The notes under the pieces: generated by a model
Databases searched by the model: none
What the model saw: only the letters and a program-made list of their open reading frames with translations
Told to the model about the DNA's origin: nothing
Program-made: the position numbers and the translations under genes
Assembly: GCA_015501585.1 (NCBI GenBank)
Contig: JADNRY010000020.1
Location: forward strand, 310,001-374,000
Direction of reading: 5' to 3'
Length of the DNA: 64,000 nucleotides
From: Rhodocollybia butyracea
Taxonomy: Eukaryota; Basidiomycota; Agaricomycetes; Agaricales; Omphalotaceae
Part shown: positions 11,328 through 22,620 of the stretch, in pieces
Layout: each line of letters starts with the position of its first letter
How positions within the stretch are numbered: position 1 is the stretch's first letter

Positions 11328-12305
11328 ATGGCTGCTTCTCTCTTGAATGCTCTCATTCACGAGGTTGATGTCTTCCTCAAATTTTCCTGGAGAGACTGGT
11401 CTGTTACCCTCATTCCAGGCCTTATATTCTCCTTGGGTGCGATGCGGACTCTCCCGTCTTCATCGAGAATTTTCCAAAGCTACCTCTTACTCATCGTGTG
11501 GCTCACACCATACGTCTATTGGTTTAATCTCTGGAACCAGATCACAGGTATCGAGGAGGATCGTATCGATAAACCCGATCGTCCGATACCTTCTGGGAAA
11601 GTCACAGTCGTTGGGGCAAAAATACGATGGGCAGTTGCACTGACAGTGTTTCTTTCTGTTGCGGCATATGAGCCCACTCTTCGGCCACAAACAATCTGTT
11701 GGGTTCTTACTAGTGTAATGCACTGCGCAACACCTCTCGGAAATCACTGGTTTGGTAAAAACTGCATTGCAATGACTACTGGAGCATGGGCCCTCCTTGG
11801 TGGGTCTTGGAAGGCTATTGCGCCCTTGACGCCACGCACCGAGCATTTTATCCTCGCTGTATCGTTATGGGCAGGCTTGCTGACTTCGATACAAGACCTG
11901 CGAGATATGAAGGGCGATGCAGCAATTGGTCGAAAGACTCTACCCCTTGTTCTTGGCAGCTCAAGATGCAGACGGATCATCACATTTTTCCTTATACCGG
12001 CATCTTTGTTGGTACTTTGGGGAAGTGGAATACTGTCTATTGCTCCAGCCTCCCTCATAGTAGTCCACGCATTTCTAGGCTATCGTATCATGAACGACAA
12101 AGGGTCATATCATGACCACAAGACGTATATGGTAAGTTTGGTACAATATTCTTTCAGGTACTTGAACTGATCCAAATAGATTTACACTTATACCTTTTGC
12201 CTAATTCTGGCTTTCACTGCACTCGAAGGGCTAGATTGGAGTAAAAGTGTCCATACCATAGTCAAGTTAATGCTGCCTGATAGAGCAATAACTCAATTTC
12301 TCTGA
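11328..12305 (+). CDS. UbiA-superfamily prenyltransferase or terpene cyclase, copy 1 (intact)
   Basis: Two exons, 11328-12131 and 12180-12305, with a 48-nt intron (GTAAGT...AATAG), give 309 residues. The protein is a multi-helix membrane enzyme. The first Asp-rich motif is N70-x-x-x-G-I-E-E-D78-R-I-D81-K-P-D84-R-P and the second is D190-x-x-D193-x-x-x-D197 (SIQDLRDMKGDAAIGRKTLP); both bind the Mg-diphosphate of the prenyl donor in this superfamily. Fungal relatives include aromatic prenyltransferases and UbiA-type sesquiterpene cyclases such as that of fumagillin synthesis; sequence alone does not decide between them. It lies in the endomembrane system by inference. The frame is open, both motifs are complete, and a TATA box precedes it, so it is the functional copy of the pair. 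Confidence 0.85.
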
Positions 12306-12333
12306 ACTTCGAACCTGGAATCCCACGTATGCT

Positions 12334-12450
12334 CGGCGTTCGAAATATTGTTGACGGAGATGTGGAACTATGTATTTTGTGGAGAGACGGAGGACTGCGG
12401 CGAGGGGATCAAAGTGAGCTGGACAAGGTAAGAAAGTGCCCAAACGTAAC
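12334..12450 (-). pseudogene. BTB gene fragment at the end of segment A
   Basis: About 120 bp match the middle of the intact BTB gene (around 13950-14060; shared text such as GGACTGCGGCGA in the plus-strand reading). It lies just downstream of UbiA copy 1, in the position that a longer BTB remnant occupies behind UbiA copy 2. It probably marks a recombination joint of the tandem duplication. Confidence 0.65.
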
Positions 12451-13232
12451 GTTTTATGTAGTATGTATGCACGTTCAAACCCTCCTAAATAATGCTAGTT
12501 TTACTCAAAAACATCGAATGGCAGTAAGCACGTTATACAAGAAAAAGAGAAGTAGATACTTCTTGGAATGTAATCAAGTCTCATCGCTCCTCAACTTCCA
12601 GATCCTTCGCACCTTTCTAGGTCCAACAGGGCGAAGGAAGACGGAAAGTTCATTGGGGCAAACAGGAGAAGCAGAAGCGGAACTTGTGTTGGACGTTGGT
12701 AACAGCAGCAAGTTTCAAGTAATACGAAACGTTGGTCTTGAAAAGACGATAATCGGTTCGTCCAATTATAGCTAGCGCGCTGTGCTTCCAATAAACCTTT
12801 CGAGTTTGTCGCTGCACAAAAATAAATTCAATTGAGCCTCAGGCCTCAAGCTCCGTGCTTCAAATTCATTGGCCGAGAGCTCTACGTTTCTCCCAATCAA
12901 TCGTAACAACAGGGTAGAGGCGGACTAGACGGTGGGAACAAAAGAAGATCATGTATGCTGTGCTGATAGAATGAAGAGATACGGGTCCTCGGTCCAGTCT
13001 GGCTTCCTGAATCGAACTCTGCTTTCAAGACAGCTGGCCCGTTTCTCGTGCTCTGGAGTATCATTGAAGGGACACCTTCTGTCTTTGGATTCGAGCTAGT
13101 GGTCCATAAGAGAAAGGTAATCCCGTTGAAATACTGATGCCACAATTCCTATCGGTGCTGGAAGTAATCAGTACACGCGTGTTTCAACTACTTACTATAT
13201 TTCCGTACATACATCCTCGACAACTACACACA

Positions 13233-14400
13233 TCATTGTGCATCAACCTCCTTAGATCCCTCCTCCGGCTCAACAAGCCCAAACCACCCCGGCATACTCA
13301 TCCACGCCGCCTCCCTACCCCTCTTGAGATCCTCAACAAGCGCAACTCTACACTTCCCACACATCAAACTCCTCGCTCTCTCGCCTTCACCATGCCCACC
13401 ACTCCCATACCTCATCAACTTATCTATCCCCTGCGCAAGCGTAAACAGCGGATCCGCATCTCTTCCAACAGAAACACCGCCAATACACCGAAAGATATCA
13501 AAATACACTTCTTGAAACCCTTGAACGCATGGATGCGCTTTTCGAGGATCATAAGATGGAGACTGCGTATACGCACATTCAGGGGAAGGCTGTCTAGTCT
13601 CCACATGCTCCACAAGAAAATCGATAAGAAATTGCTGTCCGGCTTCACGTCCTTGGAGGCTCCGTACAAGAAGCTGGTTGGAAAGGCAGACATATCGAGG
13701 ATCTTCAGACGGAGAAACGAGAACCGATGGAATACCGAGTGTGCCGTACATGATTTTACTTGGACCGTATCTTGACAAGTCGTAGAACGCGCTAGGGAGG
13801 ATGTCGCGGAGATCAAGTTCGATGGCGAGTTCGATGATGAGGATAGGGTGGGGTGTGTATTGTCTGGGAGAGTAGTAGTCTTTTGAGCCAAGAGCTTCAG
13901 TTTCACGCTTGTCCCATCCTTCGAGATCAACAGGCCAATCAAGCGTAAGGCGTTCGAGGCATTGTTGATGGAGATGAGGAACTAGGTATTTTGCGGAAAG
14001 ACGAAGGACCGCGGCGAGACGAGCAAAGTGAGCTGGGCGAGGATCAGAGTAATGCCTAAAATGTTTGTTCGCATCGCTTGTAAATGAACGAATTCCAGAA
14101 AACGAAAAAAAAAACAATAGTGACATACATCCCATCATACAACGCGCTCAAAAAATGATACAAATCATCTGGCGCATCCAGCATCTCCACATACGGACAT
14201 CCATCGACCAAATCCTGTTCTTCAGGCTGAGGTATGTCGAACATCCCTTGGAAAAACTCGGAATGGCGCTGCAGTTGACCGCGGTGGATTTTGAACGCAT
14301 AGACATCAGCGATGAGCACGATATTGCCGTCGTTGAACCATAGATCGGAGCGCATGAGAGAGGTTATTAAGTCTACGTGTTTGGGTTCTTGATTGTTCAT
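13233..14400 (-). CDS. BTB/POZ-domain protein, copy B (intact)
   Basis: Two exons, 14129-14400 and 13233-14055, flank a 73-nt intron (GTATGT...TTTTAG) and give 364 residues. The BTB core runs from about residue 18 (SDLWFNDGNIVLIADVYAFK, then HSEFFQGMFDIPQP) to about 110, followed by an alpha-helical BACK-like part (RPAHFARLAAVLRLSAKYLV). The C-terminal third has a Cys pair (LMCGKC) and ends FGLVEPEEGSKEVDAQ. The family is a large agaric group of presumed adaptor proteins. ATG at 14400 is preferred over the upstream in-frame codons because copy A and the remnant at 17863-18219 have the equivalent ATG. Confidence 0.82.
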
Positions 14401-16780
14401 TATACAGCGAGATATAGTACAGGGCAAGAAAGGAGGGTGGTTACACTTGGAGTTGAACGTTGAACGTTTGAACGGCCGGAAACTCGGCGCTAAGCGCTAA
14501 GCGTTTATATGTGATCGGTGATGGGCGTCTAACCATTCCTTGCGCCACACTATCAGCAACCACGCGCCCAAGAGGTCACCCAAGTCTGTGTATCTCTTAC
14601 CCTCCGCGTCTTCATAAAACCAACGCTTATTTGTCAATGAATGGCATTTCAACGCGAATTCTTCGAGTTTTCACTCTTCGAAGAGAAGAGTCCGCTGCTA
14701 GCATCTACTGCTGCAAGTGATACCGTACAACCCAAGAACAGATGGCTGCTCAACGTCAACTCTCAGCGCCAGCTTTCAGCGTGAGTCGACGATAGCGTCT
14801 GCCAATTATACGATGACCATGATAGACCAAGGTACGCGTTCCACTCATGAGACTTCCACGCCATACTCAAGAGTGCTTTTTATCATTTGGCCGCTGCTCG
14901 TCCGACTTTCGCACATCATGTACAAGTAACGCATCAAGGGCCCCACTAGCATCCCACTACGGTATCAGACATGCTGCGGGATCGTTGGCTCTCACCAGGC
15001 TGTACATTGGTGAATTCGTTTTCGCATTTTGGAGCTAGCCCATTCTGAACAACTTAATTCTGGATGTACTACACGCAAAACCTGATTAAATGGAAGAGCA
15101 GAGTCAACATCATGGGGGGAGAAGGAGTTTCTTACACGACCTAGTCCAAGTACTGAACGTTGAACGCCGGAACCATTGGGAGACCAGTGGATGGGCTCGC
15201 AACTAAGGTTCTGTACATAGATCCACCCGCCTCATCGGCCCTCGATGGAATGAGATCTAGCGAAACCTGAAATTTATCATCCCAGAATGCGGACAGCGCT
15301 GATACCGGCAGAGTGATCCTGACGACTGGATGGATAATAGGGGGTGATACAACCTATTCTTATTTCTGATTAGGTTTGTCGTAACGAATCTTTCAATGCT
15401 AGTTTGCGACACCGCTTGGGTGGGTCCCCATACTAGGGTATATATGGTATATTGAAGTTTAGATAGTGGTACTAGTCTCTAGAAATAGATACATTCTGTA
15501 TGGAGCGTATGGATCAAGGTGGGGACGATATGCTACGATGGGTATGTATAGGACCAAGTGTGAGAAGCGGTGTGCCCCCAAAATGCTGGTGTGGGTTTAC
15601 GTATACCCTTTGTGGGGTAGGGGTGTGTGGTCTTGTAGGTCTACACCCTCGTGAAATTGTTGAGGACCGGTGCCCAGAAATTCTCACTAGTACCTGATGT
15701 AGGTATCTCAAGAGGTATCTACTGTTTCATATCAGTAGACGTGATAGTGATACAGTGGTACTGTAACCGAAGTGGTCCCATTTCAATAGGCACTGCTGGG
15801 GCCCCAGCCACATGTATCAGTATGTATCACGCTAAACAATGCATGCCTGGGACGAATACTAACGACTTCCCGCAGAAATCTGTTGAACAACAAAGCTCCG
15901 AAACCATAAGCAAAATTTAGAGTGTGTTATCTATCAAATTATTCGACTGGGCGTGTTCCCGTAGGTTTCAATCACTTCTATGGAAGTCATCCAGTACCGG
16001 TGAGGGAGAGTAAGGTCCTAGACTGGGCCTAACGCCCTCCAATGCCCCCGCAAGTCCTAATCAGCATTCTACACGATCGTGACCGGGTATGATTGTACGC
16101 ACTTAGCCGATCATGCCTGTATACCGAGTGCATAATCAAAATGTCCTCATTATAGCTCACTGTACATATTTATGCGACCAATTTTCGACCGATTATACCG
16201 CCGTTTATATGACTATGCCCATAATTATACCCTGCAGCTACTAGTACAACCGCTGTATGTACTCAACTACTACTTACACAGCGAGACGATAAGTAAGTTT
16301 ACCGTCAAAGATGCCAGACGACCTAAAATCCCATGACGACCCCTATAGATAGATGAACAAAGCGAATGAAAGCATCGTAAAATGACCCCCAGCAGCAATA
16401 CCGATGTCAGCTGAGCGTTTGAAGGGGGGAAAATGAGACGCCTGTTTTTTCCAGAGCGGCAGAAGTTCCCAAAAAGGAGATGAAAACACATTTGAACAAA
16501 ATGAGACGCCTTGTTTTCCGGACAGATCGAACCTCCTGACTATTTTAAACAGTTATCCGATTGTCGTACTAACCATCCTAAGACTCGCTGAAGTGATTAG
16601 CATGATCAACATGGTCCAGAGGCCCAGAAGCCAATGTTAATAGCCTGTTATTGAATCTTGATTTGGGATGCTAATTCCCAGATGTTAATTGAAACGCAGG
16701 TCACCACCTACCCATAAGTCCGGTTGTGTTATCTGATTGGTATGCCCACAACAACCAATAAGTATCATCATATAGCACGA
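14401..16780. other. Spacer between BTB copy B and UbiA copy 2
   Basis: The first ~390 bp align with the spacer of segment A. The rest (about 14800-16780) has no counterpart there, no supported gene and no transposon ends that I could identify. Confidence 0.4.
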
Positions 16781-16787
16781 TATAAAG
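16781..16787 (+). promoter_or_regulatory. TATA-like box of UbiA copy 2
   Basis: TATAAAG, 30 bp before the ATG at 16818, in the same sequence block as the box in front of UbiA copy 1. Confidence 0.4.
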
Positions 16788-16817
16788 GTCATCTTGGTCT
16801 TGCAATATCGATGGCAA

Positions 16818-17809
16818 ATGTCTGTGATTAAAGACTTCCTCAGTGCTCTCATTAACGAGGTTGACGTCTTTCTCCAATTTTCTTGGAGAGACTGGTCCGC
16901 TTGCCTCATTCCAGGTCTCATATTCTCCGTCGGTGCGGTGAGGACCCTCCCGTATTCATTGGGAATTTTCCGAAGCTATCTCTTTCTCATCGTGTGGCTC
17001 ACACCATACCTCTATTGGTTCAATCTCTGGAGCCAGATCACGGGTATTGAGGAGGATCGAATCAATAAACCTGATCGCCCATACCTTCTCAGAAAGTCAC
17101 AATTATTGGAGCGAAAATACGATGTGTAATTGCGTTTACAGGATTTATTGTTGTCGCAGTATATGAACCCGCTCTTCGACCAGAAACAATCTGTTGGGTT
17201 CTTACTACTGTATTGCTTTGTGCGACACCTTTTGGAAAACACTGGTTCGGTAAAAACTGTGTTGCGATGGCCACTGGTACATGGGCCCTCCTTGGTGGAT
17301 CTTGGAAGGCCATTGCACCCTTGACGCCACGCACTGAACATTTTATCCTCACTATATCATTATGGGCAGGCGTGCTCACTTCGATACAAGATCTGCGAGA
17401 TATGAAGGGTGATGCAGCAGTTGGTCGACAAACTCTACCCCTTGTTCTTGGCAGCTCAAGATGCAGATGGACCATCACATTTTTCCTTACGCCTGCATCG
17501 TTATTGGTACTTTGGGGAGGTGGAATACTGTCTATTGCTCCAGCCCCCTCATAGTAGTCCACGCATTTCTAGGCTATCGTGTTATGAATGACAAAGGATC
17601 TTATCATGACCACAAAACGTACATGGTACGTTTGACTATACACCTTTAGTTACTTGAACTGATTCAAATAGATTTACTCTTATACCTTTTGCCTAATTCT
17701 GGCTGTCACTGCACTCGAAGGACTGGATTGGGGGGATAATGTCACTACCATATTCAAGTTAGTGCTGCCTGCTTTTAATATGGAGCAAAAACTCAATTTT
17801 GCTCACTGA
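16818..17809 (+). pseudogene. UbiA-superfamily enzyme, copy 2 (two frameshifts)
   Basis: Close copy of the gene at 11328-12305, with the same motifs (NLWSQITGIEEDRINKPDRP; SIQDLRDMKGDAAVGRQTLP) and the same intron position (GTACGT at about 17626 to the AG before 17672). Against copy 1 a single base is missing just after the DKPDRP codons (near 17080), putting a stop at 17127-17129, and another is missing near 17547 in a run of C (GCTCCAGCCCCCTC), giving an early stop in PAPS. Repairing neither, the product would end soon after the first Asp-rich motif. Both losses are next to C runs, so assembly error must be excluded before calling it dead. Confidence 0.8.
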
Positions 17810-17862
17810 CCTTGCACTGACCTCCAACCTGCCAAACCTCGCACATGTACGACGGGTTTGCC

Positions 17863-18219
17863 CGGCGTTCGAGACATTGGTGACAGAGATGTGGAACTAA
17901 GGGGTTTTAGGGACGAAATACTGCGGCGAGGCGAGCAAAGTCAGCTGAACAAGGATAAGAAAACTTCTTAAATGTACTAGTAACGTTTGTAGATAGTGCG
18001 GAAAGTTCCAAAAACGATTCCATATAACACAGATACAAATCATCCGGCGCATCCGGCACTCCACATACAGACGCCCATCAGGCATATCCTGTTCTTCAGG
18101 CTGAGGTATCTCGGCGATGAGTACGATGTACGATGTTGCTGTCGTTGAACCATAGTTCGGAGCGCGTTAGTAGAGAGTAATTGGTGGATGGGTTTGGGTT
18201 CTTACTAGTAAACGTTCAT
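17863..18219 (-). pseudogene. BTB gene 5' remnant at the end of segment B
   Basis: Decayed copy of the 5' half of the BTB gene, running from sequence like that around 13950 to an ATG-equivalent at 18219. The stretch matching the plus-strand text CCTGTTCTTCAGGCTGAGGT is preserved, but large parts of the BTB core are missing and the frame is broken. Confidence 0.7.
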
Positions 18220-18653
18220 ACAGGGAAATCATAGTGCAGGTTACACCAAGATAGAAACTTAACGCTTATCCGCAGGTTCCGCGCCGGGCGTCTAACCCAA
18301 TTATTGCTTGCCCAGTTCCCTCTCGTATAATGCCACAACCTCAGGCTGTGACAATCTGCGACCCCAACAGTTGACAAATACAGGTTGAAGTTAAGTCTAT
18401 TATAAGCCAATGACATTGTTGCTACATATGAGTACTTTCAGTGCAATATTCGTATTTTTATCATGTAAGTACTGGTCTACCAGCATGTAGAATCGAATTT
18501 AATCACTTAAATCTAGTGGATGATAAATATTTGCACTTGGTAACTATGATGATATGCGGTTGCAGCTCAGTAAGCTCCCGCAAGGCTCACATGCCGCCAA
18601 GTTGCACCCGGCGTTCACAAAAATCATCCCCCGGATGGACGAGATGAGCCCAT

Positions 18654-18834
18654 CACTCCGAAAGTGGACAAATTTCTACCGAGCAGAAAAGGACACTGAT
18701 AGAAGCACGTGATTTTCGATAAGCCATATAAGCTCGTGGGAAATATTAGGTGACTGTCGATATACCTTATATAGAAACACGTGACTTTTCAGTTGACATT
18801 TCTGCTCGATTGAAATTTGGCCACTTTTGGAGTG
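18654..18834. mobile_element. 181-bp palindromic MITE in methyltransferase unit 1
   Basis: Terminal inverted repeats of about 36 bp: CACTCCGAAAGTGGACAAAT on the left is mirrored by the right end running to GGCCACTTTTGGAGTG at 18834. Unit 2 has the uninterrupted site (GAGCCCATGGTCTAACACTGACATGGG near 20830). The interior, with two CACGTG palindromes, closely matches the reverse complement of the MITE at 20989-21170 although the terminal repeats differ. No coding capacity. Confidence 0.82.
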
Positions 18835-19295
18835 TGCATGGTCTTATCACTGACATGGGAAGTATCCGCAAAGTGTGGGTCTTCTGTCAGCTGAATATTC
18901 ACTTCAACATCCCACGAGCTCGCAGCTTGGAGGGACTGAAGGGCTGAAGCTCGCAAAAAAGCAAGGCTCTCTAATCTTCACCCCGGCAGTGAGATATTTT
19001 CGTAGACAACTGGATAGTAAACAACTTATCGGCCGTTGAGTGTTGAGTCCGAAGGGAGGTAGACGCGATAGTGGCTCAGAATTTCGCACCAGACTTTGCA
19101 ACAAGTGATCACTTCCCGAACTGCTGTATTTTTACTCTGAGCCCAAAACTAAGGCACTAGTAAACTATGAGGTCAGTCGAACATCTCTCACTTCACCGGT
19201 ACGATTTTGCGACTCAGCAAGCCTCCCTCTGTACAAACCCACAGTGGTAGTGACTGTTTCGTACTACCTGAAACTTATAATCAACAAAGTGAAGA

Positions 19296-19302
19296 TATAA
19301 AT
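19296..19302 (+). promoter_or_regulatory. TATA-like box upstream of methyltransferase copy 1
   Basis: TATAAAT, about 120 bp before the first ATG. The corresponding ~30 bp are deleted in unit 2 (around 21450). Confidence 0.35.
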
Positions 19303-19424
19303 AGCGTGGGAGGATTCGCATACACTTCTCATCAAAGATGCCTACCGTGAATGCGACACAACCAATCATCGCGTTTACATTCAAACCATCATAAGACGAG
19401 ACTGAAAGTATTTAAAAGAAAGAT

Positions 19425-20463
19425 ATGGATTCCGGAAAGCATTTGAGGCACGTAGAGATGGAACAAACAGTCAAACGGGAATATGTTTCATCGAACTATC
19501 TTCTTCCTGCTGACAGTGTTGAAACAAAAAGGTAATTATTCAATTAGCTATCTGAATCGCGATATGTTTCTCGCTTGCGGCGGTTTACTTACTTACTACT
19601 CGCTTTTTAAAAGATTGAATCTCCTGCATCGTATCATTACAAAGGCCTTTGGAGATCAACTTGCGTTAGCTCCAATAACCCTCCGCACAAATGATCGTGT
19701 CCTCGAGAGTGGTGCAGGCACCGGTAGGTCACAGATTACCTTTGAACTTCAATTACAGTCATCTTAAACTTCGCATTGTTGAAGGTATATGGGCTCAAGA
19801 GTTTTCTGCTTTCCACTCTCAGAACAATGTACTGCTAGATATCGAGTGCATTGACATATCCGACAAGCAGTTTCCTCGAGAATATCCATCAAACATCCAC
19901 TTTTCTATCCGTTCTGTTACTGATTTGCCCTCGCAATGGCATAACAGCTTCTCCTACATTCACCAGCGCTTTTGATTGTTGCAATGAATGACGCTCGTTG
20001 GATTACAGCCATTGACCAGCTTTATGATGTGCTTAAACCAGGAGCATGTATTGAGCTTGTAGAAATTGGGGTAAAAGGCTATGGCTTTGGGGTGGGGCCG
20101 AACTCCAAAAGACTTGAGTCTTTGGTCTTGTCACTCTATGCATCAAAAGGAGTTGTCACTGACTTGGAGGTATATCTTCCGAAGCTCTTGGCTAAGAAAG
20201 GATTCATAGATATTCATCGTGAGGACCGAAAGGTTTACATACGTGAATCTGTGGACAATGATGGGTTGAATCGTTTAAAGCAGTTTCATGATCTGTGGAT
20301 GGGGATAAAGACTCCAGTGTTGACTAGTGGAGGGTTTGGAATTGTTGGAAGTGACAACGAGTTTGACCAACTTCTTGAGGGGTGTCTGAAAGAGTGGAAA
20401 GAGTCAGATAAGGCTTATAATACTTATTATTCAATTGTAGCAAGAAAGCCAGTCGAGGATTAG
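19425..20463 (+). pseudogene. SAM-dependent methyltransferase, copy 1 (frameshifted)
   Basis: Three exons: 19425-19531, 19614-19723 and 19785-20463. The introns lie at the same places as in copy 2. Motif I reads VLESGAGTGIWA, spanning the second intron. At about 19970 one C is missing relative to copy 2 (CGCTTTTGATT against CGCCTTTTGATT), producing a TGA at 19973-19975 just after IHQRF; the rest of the gene continues in another frame to the TAG at 20463, with codons still well conserved. Start may also be the in-frame ATG at 19458. Recent inactivation or an assembly error are both possible. Confidence 0.8.
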
Positions 20464-20988
20464 CTATATATTTTGGAATTGCCATAACTCCGAACTTCAA
20501 GTTGTTTTGATATCACATCTTCAAATGTACAATACATAACTCAGTCTCACCCTTTGCTTTTCTCCCAGAATACAGAATGACCATTGAAACAGCTCCAGCT
20601 ACTATGATATGGATCAGACTGTAATTGTGTGCACCTATAACACAAGAATAATTAATTATCACTGGCACTATCAGTGCCATCAATTATGCTTAGGCAAGGG
20701 CTCTTGTACTTGGTAATTATGATGATATACGGTTGCAGCTCCAGGTACTAAGCTCTCGCACCCGCACAGCTCGCATGCCGCCTTGCACCCGGTGTCCGCA
20801 AAAATCGTCGTCCCGGATGGACGGGGTGAGCCCATGGTCTAACACTGACATGGGAAGTACACGCCAGGTGTGGGTCTGCTGTCAGCTGAATACCTCAGCA
20901 TCCCACGAGCTCGTAGCTTGCAAGAGCAACCGAAGGGAAGCTCGCAACTTGAGTCGCAAAATAGGATTCTCCATACTTCACCCGGTGA

Positions 20989-21170
20989 CACACCGTGTTT
21001 TGCAGAAAGATCTGCTGGTCAGAAATGCCGACGGAAATGTCACGTGCTTCCATACAGGGCATATCAGAAGTCACCTGATATTTCCCACGACCTTACATGG
21101 CTTATCGGAAATCACGTGAATATATCAGTGTACGAATCTGACCAGCAGATTTTTTTGTAAACACGGTGTG
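20989..21170. mobile_element. 182-bp palindromic MITE in methyltransferase unit 2
   Basis: Inverted ends of about 34 bp: CACACCGTGTTTTGCAGAAA on the left and the complement of ...AAACACGGTGTG on the right. Flanked by TGA on both sides (20986-20988, 21171-21173), a possible 3-bp target duplication. Unit 1 has the empty site near 18985 (CCGGCAGTGAGATATT). Its interior is the inverted relative of the unit 1 MITE. No coding capacity. Confidence 0.8.
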
Positions 21171-21606
21171 TGAGATCTCTTCGTAGACAGCGGGATGCTT
21201 GCCGGCCGTTGAGTGTTGAATGCGAAGGGAGGTAAACACGATAGTAGCTCAGAATTTCGCACCAGACTTTGCAACAGGCGATTACTTCCCGGACTGCGGT
21301 ATTTTTACTCTGAGCCTGGCAGAACTAAGGCGCTGGTGAACTATTAGGTCAGTCCTATCTCTAAACATCTCTCACTTCGCCAACACGATTTTGCGACTCA
21401 GCAAGCCTCCCTCTCTACAAACCCACAGTTAGTAGTGACTGTTTAGTACTCGGATCTGAGTGTGGGAGATCTCGCATAGCGGATATTTCTCACCAAAGAT
21501 ACCAATCATCGCGTTTGCATTCAAACCATAAATGATAAAACTCATGAGACGAAACTGAAAGTATTTAAAAGAAGCCAGTGGTTCCCGGAAAGCACTTGAG
21601 GCACAT

Positions 21607-22620
21607 ATGGAACAAACAGTCAAACGGGAATATGCTTCTTCGAACTATCTTCTTCCTGCTGACAACGCCGAGACAAAAAGGTAGTTATACAATTAGCTAT
21701 TTGAGTCGCGATATCCTTCTCGCTTGCGGCGGTTTCCTTATTCACGATTTGCTTTTGAAAAAGGTTGAATCTTCAGCATCGTATCCTTACAAAGGCTTTT
21801 GGAGATCAACTTGCGTTAGCTCCATTAACCCTCCGCACAAATGATCGTGTCCTCGAGAGTGGTGCAGGCACCGGTAGGTCACAGATTACCTTTGAACTTC
21901 AATTACAGTCATCTTAAACTTCGCATTGTTGAAGGTATATGGGCTCAAGAGTTTTCTGCTTTCCACTCTCAGAACAATGTACTGCTAGATATCGAATGCA
22001 TTGACATATCCGACAAGCAGTTTCCTCGAGAATATCCATCAAACATCCATTTTTCTATCCGCTCTGTGACTGATTTGCCCTCGCAATGGCACAACAGCTT
22101 CTCCTACATTCACCAGCGCCTTTTGATTGCTGCAATGGATGACTCTCGTTGGAATATAGCCATTGACCAGCTGTATAATGTGCTTAAACCGGGAGCATGG
22201 ATTGAGCTTGTCGAAGTTAGAGTAAAAGGCTATGACCGCGGTTTTGGGGTGGGGCCGAACTCCAAAAGACTTATATCTTTGATCATGTCGCTCTATGCAT
22301 CAAAAGGAAGGATCACAGACTTGGATGTATATCTTCCGAAGCTCTTGGCAAAAAAAGGATTCATAGATATTCACTGTGAGGACCGAAAGGTTCACATACG
22401 TGAATCTGTGGACAATGATGGGCTGAATCGTTCGAAGCAGTTCCATGACCTGTGGATGGGGATAAAGACTCCAGTGTTGGCTGGTGGAGGGTTTGGAATT
22501 GTTGGAAGTGACAACGAGTTTGACCAGCTTCTTGAGGGGTGTCTGAAAGAGTGGAATGAGTCAGATAAGGCTTATAATACTTTCTATTCCATTGTAGCAA
22601 GAAAGCCAGTCGAGCTATAA
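21607..22620 (+). CDS. Class I SAM-dependent methyltransferase, copy 2 (intact)
   Basis: Exons 21607-21680, 21764-21873 and 21935-22620 give 289 residues; introns of 83 and 61 nt keep frame. The Rossmann motif I is VLESGAGTGIWA at about residues 53-65, followed by the acidic strand DIECIDIS and the DLPSQWHNSFSYIHQRLLIA motif-II/III region, then W-x-x-A-I-D-Q-L-Y-N-V-L-K-P-G-A-W-I-E, typical of the fungal LaeA/TAM-like methyltransferase superfamily common in Agaricomycetes. The substrate is unknown; many relatives act on small secondary metabolites. The first ATG of copy 1 has become GTG here, so translation must start at the second. Its location beside UbiA genes suggests shared pathway use, which is inference. 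Confidence 0.82.

Larger units (their letters stand above)
8250..12450. repeat. Tandem segment A: BTB pseudogene, UbiA copy 1, BTB remnant
   Basis: First of two tandem copies of a multi-kilobase segment. Order: BTB gene (minus, decayed), spacer, UbiA gene (plus, intact), 5' remnant of a further BTB copy (minus). The same order recurs at 12950-18219. Nucleotide similarity is visible well beyond the genes, for example at 8255-8345 against 12958-13055 and at 10100-10190 against 14690-14790. Confidence 0.75.
12950..18219. repeat. Tandem segment B: BTB gene, UbiA copy 2, BTB remnant
   Basis: Second copy of the segment seen at 8250-12450, with the same gene order and orientation. It is about 1 kb longer, mainly in the spacer between the BTB gene and UbiA copy 2. 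The pattern of intact and broken genes is reversed relative to segment A. Confidence 0.75.
18531..20615. repeat. Tandem methyltransferase unit 1
   Basis: About 2.1 kb repeated directly at 20704-22770. It comprises ~900 bp of upstream sequence, the three-exon methyltransferase gene and ~150 bp downstream. Coding parts are well over 90 percent alike by eye; the upstream part differs by indels and by two independent MITE insertions. Confidence 0.8.

Noticed and set aside
15430..15830. Possible inverted-repeat element
   Set aside because: Only short imperfect palindromes; no consistent ends or target duplication.
17078..17130. Intron explaining the frame change in UbiA copy 2
   Set aside because: Alignment to copy 1 shows a single missing base with coding sequence on both sides and no splice pair.
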